From: Ktedonobacter sp.
GTDB lineage: Bacteria > Chloroflexota > Ktedonobacteria > Ktedonobacterales > Ktedonobacteraceae
DNA: 8,674 nt
Reading direction: 5' to 3'
NCBI GenBank assembly: GCA_003450555.1
Contig: DMFQ01000402.1
Location: 1-8,674 of the forward strand
In this document: piece by piece, positions 1-4,678 of the stretch
Layout: each line of letters begins with the position of its first letter
How positions within the stretch are numbered: the stretch's first letter is position 1
Program-made: the position numbers and the translations under genes
Notes under the pieces: generated by a model
The model's database searches: none
Told to the model about the DNA's origin: nothing
What the model saw: the letters and a program-made list of their open reading frames with translations, nothing else

Positions 1-647
1 GCTGTTACTCCGCCAGTGGTTGGGTCTGTCAACAGACTAAAGTAGGGCAATCTGGCCTCGGCCAGTTTTGCCAGTGCCGCCGAGGTCTTTGCCATCTGCA
101 TGAGCGAGTAAAGTCCCTCTTGCATGCGCGCCCCACCGGAAGTAGAGGAAATCAGCACCGGAATGTTTTCTTTAATGCCCAACTCGATAGCACGAGTGAT
201 CTTTTCACCAACCGCTGATCCCATACTGCCGCCAATAAAGCGAAAATCCATCACAGCCAGTGCCAGTGGCATCTCCTCGATTGTAGCATAACCTGTGACG
301 ACCCCCTCGTTCAAATTGACGTTTTCACGCTCCTCGCGCAACTTATCGGCATAGGCTTGTGAGCGCACAACAAAATTGAGCGGGTCAACAGAAATAATGT
401 CCGAGTCTAGCTCAACGAAGCTATCGGAATCAGTCAATAACTCTATGCGTTCATAAGCAGAGAGTTTGAAGTGATAGCTACAGCGCGAACACACCTTCAG
501 ATTTTTTTCCCAGTCGCGGCCCACCAGCATCTCTTTACACTTTGGACACTTGAGTGCCAGGTTCCCTACGAAAGGTTTCTCAGTCTTGCCCTGCTTCTTC
601 GAAGATGATGTATGCGTTGTGGAAGGTACATCGGCTTCTTTGACCAT
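1..647 (-). CDS. accD: Acetyl-CoA carboxylase carboxyltransferase subunit beta, 3' end outside window
   Basis: Beta subunit of the carboxyltransferase that moves the carboxyl group from biotin carrier protein to acetyl-CoA, making malonyl-CoA for fatty acid synthesis; it works in the cytoplasm with AccA. I read 215 complete codons before the window edge. After a hydrophilic start (about 30 residues, rich in Lys, Ser and Thr) comes the zinc ribbon typical of bacterial AccD: Cys34-x2-Cys37 and Cys53-x2-Cys56. The crotonase-fold part follows, with SGGARMQEG at 170-178 and LTDPTTGGVT at 206-215, both hallmark AccD segments. The family is usually 280-300 residues, so roughly the last quarter is missing because of the window edge, not mutation. 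The ATG at 647 is set by a perfect AGGAGG at 655-660, 7 nt upstream. That site lies directly after the ftsY stop, so accD is probably translated from the ftsY message. Identification is secure. Confidence 0.96.
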   Translation of the reverse strand, partial: MVKEADVPSTTHTSSSKKQGKTEKPFVGNLALKCPKCKEMLVGRDWEKNLKVCSRCSYHFKLSAYERIELLTDSDSFVELDSDIISVDPLNFVVRSQAYADKLREERENVNLNEGVVTGYATIEEMPLALAVMDFRFIGGSMGSAVGEKITRAIELGIKENIPVLISSTSGGARMQEGLYSLMQMAKTSAALAKLAEARLPYFSLLTDPTTGGVT

Positions 648-662
648 GAAAAAACCTCCTCG

Positions 663-1667
663 TCAATCTTGCGCGAAGAGCGCAGCCACAAAACTCTGTG
701 GATCAAATGGCGCCAAGTTCTCGATCTTCTCTCCAGTTCCGATGAATTTGATAGGCACGTCCAGATCATCGGCGACCGCAAAGGCAAAGCCTCCCTTGGC
801 CGTGCTATCCAGTTTTGTGATGACTACCCCGGTGAGACCAATATCGGCAGCGAATTGGCGGGCCTGTAACAGAGCATTCTGGCCTGTTGTCGCATCCATC
901 ACGATGAACAACTCATGTGGCCCTTTGGGGATGAATTTCTGAATGACTTTATTGATTTTCTTCAATTCTTCCATCAGGTTGTACTTCGTTTGCAGGCGCC
1001 CGGCGGTATCTACAATGAGAATATCGCTTCCTCTTGTCGTTGCCGCCTGGATAGCATCATAGACCACTGCGCCAGGATCGGAGCCAGGGTTCTGACTGAT
1101 GACCGGCACGCCAACGCGGTCCGCCCATACCTTGAGTTGATCGATGGCCGCCGCGCGGAAGGTATCGGCGGCGGCAAGTATCACGCTGTGTCCCTCGCGC
1201 GTGAGACGATAGGCCAGTTTCGCGATGGTGGTTGTCTTTCCTGAGCCATTGACGCCTATCACCAGGATCACGGTCAAAGGCCCATCGGTAGCCATACGTA
1301 GGGCCGCAGGTTTCCCCAGCAGTTTCGTCAGTTCCTCGCGCAGGGCCTGCTGCACCTGTGTACCGCTCTTCATGCGCTCATTAACGACACGCTGTTGCAA
1401 ACGCTCCAGTAGCCACGTGGTTGTGTTGGGACCAACATCGGCCCGCAAGAGCGACTCTTCCAACTCCTCCCACAGCGTATCGGTGATCTCGTTTTGTCTG
1501 AAGGCGTCCCCCATGCGACTAAAAATTTGTCGAGTGCGGCTCAGGCTGTTTTTCAAGGGGACAATGTCTTGCTCAGACCTAGAATCTCCTCCTACGCGCT
1601 CCTGAGCAGCTACGCTATCTTGTTTTGGTTCCTCTTGAGGTTTCTGCCCAAAGAATCTGTTGAACAC
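663..1667 (-). CDS. ftsY: Signal recognition particle receptor FtsY
   Basis: SRP receptor GTPase that docks ribosome-SRP complexes at the membrane and passes nascent membrane proteins to SecYEG. The 334 residues show a short acidic/polar A region (about 1-40), the helical N domain (about 41-120) and the NG GTPase domain. Visible motifs are the P-loop GVNGSGKTTT (138-147), DTFRAAAIDQL (168-178), DTAGR (220-224), DATTGQ (258-263) and TKLD (284-287, guanine specificity). The C-terminal GTGEKIENLAPF is typical of FtsY and not of Ffh, and no methionine-rich M domain follows. The start is GTG at 1667: an in-frame TAA lies just upstream, and AAGGAG at 1679-1684 sits 11 nt before it, a little far. 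An ATG at 1675 is in another frame. The short A region resembles FtsY of Gram-positive-type bacteria. accD follows after 15 bp, suggesting an operon. No convincing promoter is visible between this gene and the terminators at 1727-1818. Confidence 0.97.
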   Translation of the reverse strand: MFNRFFGQKPQEEPKQDSVAAQERVGGDSRSEQDIVPLKNSLSRTRQIFSRMGDAFRQNEITDTLWEELEESLLRADVGPNTTTWLLERLQQRVVNERMKSGTQVQQALREELTKLLGKPAALRMATDGPLTVILVIGVNGSGKTTTIAKLAYRLTREGHSVILAAADTFRAAAIDQLKVWADRVGVPVISQNPGSDPGAVVYDAIQAATTRGSDILIVDTAGRLQTKYNLMEELKKINKVIQKFIPKGPHELFIVMDATTGQNALLQARQFAADIGLTGVVITKLDSTAKGGFAFAVADDLDVPIKFIGTGEKIENLAPFDPQSFVAALFAQD

Positions 1668-1726
1668 GTCGGCATTGACTCCTTATCTACCTATCCTTTT
1701 GTCTAAATAATTTACCTTCGATATTG

Positions 1727-1775
1727 AAAAAAAGAGGACAACCCACCAGATAGTGCTTCTGGTGATTATCCCTCT
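1727..1775 (-). terminator. Rho-independent terminator or attenuator upstream of ftsY
   Basis: On the minus strand two 18-nt arms (1758-1775 and 1733-1750) flank a 7-nt loop. Fifteen of 18 positions pair, counting two G-U pairs: the inner 7 bp (CACCAGA with TCTGGTG) and the outer 5 bp (AGAGG with CCTCT) are perfect. The stem runs straight into a run of seven T (1727-1733). On the plus strand the two G-U positions become mismatches and no T run follows, so it acts leftwards. It lies 59 bp before the ftsY start, so it is either the second of two terminators for the small zinc-ribbon gene or an attenuator of ftsY-accD. Confidence 0.75.
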
Positions 1776-1783
1776 GTATAAGA

Positions 1784-1818
1784 TAAAAGGCAAAAGGTAC
1801 AATACATGCCTTTTGCCT
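1784..1818 (-). terminator. Rho-independent terminator after the small zinc-ribbon gene
   Basis: A perfect 10-bp stem (AGGCAAAAGG with CCTTTTGCCT, 1809-1818 and 1788-1797) has an 11-nt loop. Read on the minus strand it is followed by TTTTATCTTAT. It lies about 83 bp after the stop of the gene at 1902-2117. On the plus strand the stem is followed by CCTCG, so a leftward terminator fits better. Confidence 0.7.
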
Positions 1819-1901
1819 CCTCGTTCTGTCGTACTGCAACAACTATTGCTGACTAAAAAGTGATACAAAGCCAGTGATAAGGCCACTAGCCAGATACACC
1901 C

Positions 1902-2117
1902 TTATTGGCGGCTGCCGCGGTACGAATGAAGTGACCCGTCGCTAATAGGTTCGTTAATGATGATATCGCCATTACGGATCTTGATATTGTACAGGCAAGA
2001 GGGATTAGTGCAGACCCAGGCCTTGTACTCAATGGAAGCTCCCTGGCTACCGAAATCCGATAGCGGAACCAGATCACCTTCACCACATTTGCGACACCGG
2101 GGAAATGCGTTTTCCAC
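1902..2117 (-). CDS. Small zinc-ribbon protein, 71 residues, function unknown
   Basis: I do not recognise a named family. The product has Cys8-x2-Cys11 and Cys36-x4-Cys41, spaced like the two knuckles of a zinc ribbon, with short beta-rich stretches between them (around YKAWVCTN and YNIKIRNGDIIINE). It has no signal peptide or membrane segment, so it is probably cytoplasmic; a zinc-stabilised binding protein is possible, but a function cannot be read off. The GTG start at 2117 is chosen because AAGGAGG (2125-2131) lies exactly 7 nt upstream. The same frame stays open to 2234, but the added 39 residues are arginine-rich, unlike the rest and have no ribosome site. A 142-residue ORF in another frame over the same DNA lacks cysteine knuckles and a well-placed Shine-Dalgarno, and I regard it as spurious. 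The gene stands alone, with its own promoter-like signals upstream and two terminators downstream. Confidence 0.75.
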   Translation of the reverse strand: MENAFPRCRKCGEGDLVPLSDFGSQGASIEYKAWVCTNPSCLYNIKIRNGDIIINEPISDGSLHSYRGSRQ

Positions 2118-2124
2118 GAAATCG

Positions 2125-2147
2125 CCTCCTTCCTTATCCCTTGGAGG
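2125..2147 (-). promoter_or_regulatory. Shine-Dalgarno of the small zinc-ribbon gene, possibly sequestered by a hairpin
   Basis: AAGGAGG at 2125-2131 is 7 nt before the GTG and decides that start. Just upstream on the same strand CCTCC (2143-2147) is an exact complement of GGAGG (2125-2129) across a 13-nt loop. Folding would hide the ribosome site. The complementarity is seen; control of translation is inferred, and a 5-bp match can arise by chance. Confidence 0.55.
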
Positions 2148-2260
2148 ATAGTATTTACCTGCTCTACAACGTAGCAAAGCGAAGTAAATAAGTAAGCCGA
2201 GGGGGAGCCTCCGCCGCTGCATCCGCATCCCCACAGCAGGTTAGTATCCATGCTGTCGCT

Positions 2261-2289
2261 ATCATACCACAGTTTGCGTCTCGTGTCAG
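2261..2289 (-). promoter_or_regulatory. Promoter for the small zinc-ribbon gene
   Basis: CTGACA (2284-2289) and TATGAT (2261-2266) each match the sigma-70 consensus at five of six positions and are exactly 17 bp apart. Transcription would start near 2254-2256, leaving a leader of about 137 nt. A weaker alternative, TTGCTA-18-TACTAT (2148-2177), lies closer to the gene. Confidence 0.6.
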
Positions 2290-2294
2290 CTACC

Positions 2295-2313
2295 TGATGA
2301 AGAAACTTCATCA
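2295..2313. repeat. Perfect 19-bp dyad upstream of a -35 box, operator-like
   Basis: TGATGAAG and CTTCATCA are perfect inverted repeats around AAA. The dyad ends 5 bp upstream of the -35 hexamer at 2284-2289, where activators or some repressors bind. No T run follows on either strand, so a terminator is unlikely. Binding of a regulator is inference. Confidence 0.5.
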
Positions 2314-2448
2314 TTCATCTGCCACAACTCTCCTCCTGCCTTCTTCTTCAACCCTGAGCAGGAAGTGTCGCTTACCGCTCAATAGATTGAAGAGAGAAAC
2401 AGTAGTAGCCACAACAGATGCTTACACAATTCACAACCTTTAAGCATA

Positions 2449-2477
2449 AGCATAACAGGTGCTACAAATTCCGTCAA
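2449..2477 (-). promoter_or_regulatory. Second, more distal promoter-like signal
   Basis: TTGACG (2472-2477) and TATGCT (2449-2454) are 17 bp apart, and TG lies one base before the -10, giving an extended -10. A transcript would start near 2442, just past the prfB stem-loop, and could reach the small zinc-ribbon gene with a leader of more than 300 nt or make a short RNA. Confidence 0.4.
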
Positions 2478-2483
2478 GCACAC

Positions 2484-2536
2484 AGAGCCTCTAAAAATGT
2501 AAGTGTGCATGGCGCACGCGGATTTTTAGAGGCTCT
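2484..2536 (-). terminator. Long stem-loop ending the prfB transcript
   Basis: Perfect 15-bp inverted repeat (AGAGCCTCTAAAAAT at 2484-2498 and its complement at 2522-2536) enclosing a second hairpin (2503-2508 with 2512-2517, one G-U pair, loop ATG). It begins 15 bp after the prfB stop. On the minus strand no T run follows the base of the stem; the T-rich part is inside it. On the plus strand TTTCATTT follows. It is therefore either an atypical terminator or a 3'-end stabilising structure. Confidence 0.6.
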
Positions 2537-2551
2537 TTCATTTCCTGCCGC

Positions 2552-3665
2552 TTATACTTCGGCTGCCACACCGCCTGCCATAGCTTGAAGGTAGGCGTAG
2601 ATGAACGGGTCCACCTTGCCTCCCAGGTATCCCTCCGTATCACCTGTCTCATAGTTCGTGCGATGATCCTTCACGATAGTATAAGGATGCACCGTCACTG
2701 AACGAATCTGTGTTCCGAAGTCAGCCTGTACATGCTCACCCTTGAGACGTGCCGTCTCCTCCTCACGCCTCTTCTGCTCCCGTTCATAGAGGCGAGCCTT
2801 GAGCAGTTTCATCGCAACCTCGCGGTTCTGTATCTGCGAGCGTTCGTTCTGACAGGTCACCACGATTCCTGAAGGAATATGCCGCATCCGCACCGCCGAG
2901 TCGGTCTTGTTGACGTGTTGTCCGCCCGCTCCTGTCGAGCGATACGTATCCACTTCAATATCTTCGGGACGAATCGTGATCTCAATTGCATTCTCGATGT
3001 CGGGCATGACCTCGACTTTAGCAAATGAGGTATGACGCCGGTGCGCAGCGTCAAAAGGTGAAAGACGGATAAGTCGATGGGTGCCTATCTCCGATCGCAG
3101 GTACCCATACGCGTAGCGCCCCGTGATTGCAACCGTGACACTTTTTAAGCCAGCTTCTTCACCCTCGCTATAATCGTAGATTTCCGTGCGGAATTTGTGT
3201 TGCTCTGCCCAGCGCAGGTACATTCGCAGCAGCATTTCAGCCCAATCCTGGGCATCAACGCCACCACTGCCAGCATGAATACTGAGGAGCGCATCGCGCT
3301 CGTCATGCTCTCCACTTAACATCAACGAGAATTGCAGTTGCTCGACTTTTTGCTCGATCTCGGCTACCGACTGTGCAACCTCTGCCTGCATCTCTTCATC
3401 TGGCTCATCCTCCAACCATTGAGCCAATCCCAGCAGATCGTTTAGTTGCGTGTCAATCTCTTCCCAGGTGGAAACCTCTTCGCGTAACGCGTTCAACTGC
3501 TGCATCTGTGCCTGAGCTTTGCGGTTATCGGACCAGAAATCCTCCGCCATACTCTCGGTCTCAAGCGTGCTTATTTGTGTTTTCTTCGTAGCCAGGTCAA
3601 AGACGCACCATTGTTTTCTGGACGCGTCCCTGTAGGCGTTCAATCTGATTTGTTAGTTCATTCAT
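2552..3665 (-). CDS. prfB: Peptide chain release factor 2 (RF2), read through a programmed +1 frameshift
   Basis: RF2 recognises UGA and UAA stop codons and triggers release of the finished protein. The frame opens at ATG 3665 and meets UGA at 3597-3599 after 22 codons. Slipping +1 at CTTTGAC continues with DLATKK and gives a 370-residue protein. The codon-recognition tripeptide SPF is at about 202-204 and GGQ, which acts in the peptidyl-transferase centre, at about 247-249, close to their positions in E. coli RF2. The long helical N-terminal domain (about 30-115) and the C-terminal basic helix are present, so it is full length and intact. A plain ORF reading would start at 3643 with 15 false residues; no Shine-Dalgarno supports that start. 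The gene follows the zinc-ribbon membrane protein gene by 39 bp and has an extended -10 of its own. Control is autogenous: scarce RF2 slows UGA decoding and favours the shift. Confidence 0.95.
3596..3609 (-). promoter_or_regulatory. prfB: RF2 programmed +1 frameshift site
   Basis: The minus strand reads GGTG-CGT-CTT-TGA-C. CTT TGA C (3596-3602) is the classical slippery stop of prfB: the peptidyl-tRNA on CUU slips to UUU and GAC is read next. GGTG (3606-3609) matches part of the complement of the 16S 3' end and lies three bases before CTT, the same register as the stimulatory Shine-Dalgarno of E. coli, though weaker here. Confidence 0.93.
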
Positions 3666-3672
3666 GAGGCAT

Positions 3673-3681
3673 ATTGTAGCA
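3673..3681 (-). promoter_or_regulatory. Extended -10 promoter directly before prfB
   Basis: TG-C-TACAAT: TG at 3680-3681 and TACAAT at 3673-3678, five of six to consensus. No good -35 is present, as often with extended -10 promoters. Transcription would begin at about 3665-3667, at or next to the ATG, so the mRNA would be leaderless or nearly so. No Shine-Dalgarno is seen before the ATG, which agrees. Confidence 0.45.
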
Positions 3682-3704
3682 CGTTTTGGAGCACTGGTAC
3701 ATCT

Positions 3705-4613
3705 CTATAGAGAATGTCCATTGAGGATTTTCCAGGTCCCGCCCTGCTGCCCAACCAGGTAAAACAAATGATACACGTGTTGAACGTTACCTGATGCTCC
3801 CTCCTCAGCCGCTGTCAGCGTCACATCTAATTGCACAGTACCATTAGCGAGCGGCGTCACAGCATTGAAGACAATATCATCATGTATCGTATGCGCGAAG
3901 CCATTGACGAAGCTCTCGTAAGGACCTGGGGGATGCTGCGGATCGACCGCCCACAAAGTATAGGCATCGTGGTAATTATGACCGTTAATATCGTCGTAGT
4001 AGCGTCGAATAACACTGCGTGCCTGTTCTGTGGGCGTAGTAGTTGCGGTTTCACTGGAAGTTACGTTATTCCCAATGATGCCCTGCAGCAAAGCAGGCTT
4101 CATAAACAGCACTACAGCCGCGCCGAGCGCGATGAGTAGCACGAAAAGGGCGGCCAGCAGTGCTAAAACACGCCCGCCACCTCGTCGACGTTGCCGAGGT
4201 TGTGCAAGCATGCCACCATCTGCACCACTATACTGCTGTAGCATCGGTTGGTTGTAGATATCGACTGGCGGCGTAAAACCGTGATACGGTGTCCTTACAT
4301 TGGGGATTTGGGGCGTTGGCGGTGGGCTTGCCATAATACGGGTAGGCGCATTTTGCGTATGCGCTTGTTCGTTGAAACTCCCCTGACTCCCATCCGGGCG
4401 TAACACCAGCTTCTGCTGCTGAGGCGGAGTGCCAGGTCCCGCCGGACGTTGGGCATCAGGGTTGGGCAAGGAAGTTATGGTGGGGTCATCTGTATGGGAA
4501 GCTTCCGCCTGGGGAGTCTCCAGAACCAGTTCAGGTTCTGTAACACTTCCACAACGAGGACACGTCTCATTTCCGGGAGCTAAAAGCAGACCGCATTGAC
4601 CACAATATGCCAT
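3705..4613 (-). CDS. Zinc-ribbon, single-pass membrane protein with NTF2-like outer domain
   Basis: Function unknown; 302 residues. Domains in order: an N-terminal zinc ribbon (Cys4-x2-Cys7 and Cys18-x2-Cys21, with the CGxCG and CPRCG knuckles); a Pro/Gln/Thr-rich linker (about 30-138), probably disordered; a basic RQRRR (140-144); one hydrophobic helix (about 149-171); and a C-terminal part (about 196-302) that resembles the NTF2-like/DUF4878 fold, with an ARSVIRRYYDDIN-type first helix and long beta strands ending in TWKILNG. The positive-inside rule puts the ribbon in the cytoplasm and the NTF2-like domain outside. The start at ATG 4613 puts the first cysteine at residue 4; AAAGGAG at 4625-4631 is 11 nt away. 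An ATG at 4646 is in frame but lacks a ribosome site. Its place 65 bp after lon, with no terminator between, suggests cotranscription, so an envelope-stress role is a guess only. Confidence 0.85.
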   Translation of the reverse strand: MAYCGQCGLLLAPGNETCPRCGSVTEPELVLETPQAEASHTDDPTITSLPNPDAQRPAGPGTPPQQQKLVLRPDGSQGSFNEQAHTQNAPTRIMASPPPTPQIPNVRTPYHGFTPPVDIYNQPMLQQYSGADGGMLAQPRQRRRGGGRVLALLAALFVLLIALGAAVVLFMKPALLQGIIGNNVTSSETATTTPTEQARSVIRRYYDDINGHNYHDAYTLWAVDPQHPPGPYESFVNGFAHTIHDDIVFNAVTPLANGTVQLDVTLTAAEEGASGNVQHVYHLFYLVGQQGGTWKILNGHSL

Positions 4614-4678
4614 AACACTTGTCGCTCCTTTACATATCACATCCACCGGGGCTGCCTGTTGTTGTAAGCTTGCTCTCG

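Larger units (their letters stand above)
2118..2551. other. 434-bp non-coding stretch between prfB and the small zinc-ribbon gene
   Basis: From right to left it holds the long stem-loop after prfB (2484-2536), a promoter-like TTGACG-17-TATGCT (2449-2477), about 130 bp in which I see only a doubtful 20-codon cysteine-rich ORF (2372-2434) and a purine-rich stretch, a perfect 8+3+8 dyad (2295-2313), a strong promoter-like CTGACA-17-TATGAT (2261-2289), and a leader of about 137 nt to the GTG at 2117. No tRNA-like cloverleaf or riboswitch class that I know is recognisable. Confidence 0.6.

Noticed and set aside
550..1706. Plus-strand ORFs opposite ftsY and accD
   Set aside because: They are shadows of clearly coding minus-strand genes and carry no domain motif.
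1668..1775. T-box leader before ftsY
   Set aside because: The space is too short and there is no T-box sequence; only the terminator-like stem is present.
1683..1886. 67-residue ORF on the minus strand
   Set aside because: It runs through both terminator hairpins, has no ribosome site and shows no protein-like pattern.
1886..2314. 142-residue ORF on the minus strand over the small zinc-ribbon gene
   Set aside because: No well-placed ribosome site, its start lies upstream of the best promoter, and the overlapping frame has zinc-ribbon cysteines and a strong Shine-Dalgarno.
3643..3665. Reading prfB as starting at 3643 without frameshift
   Set aside because: The CTTTGAC recoding site and the coherent 22-residue start from 3665 explain the gene fully.
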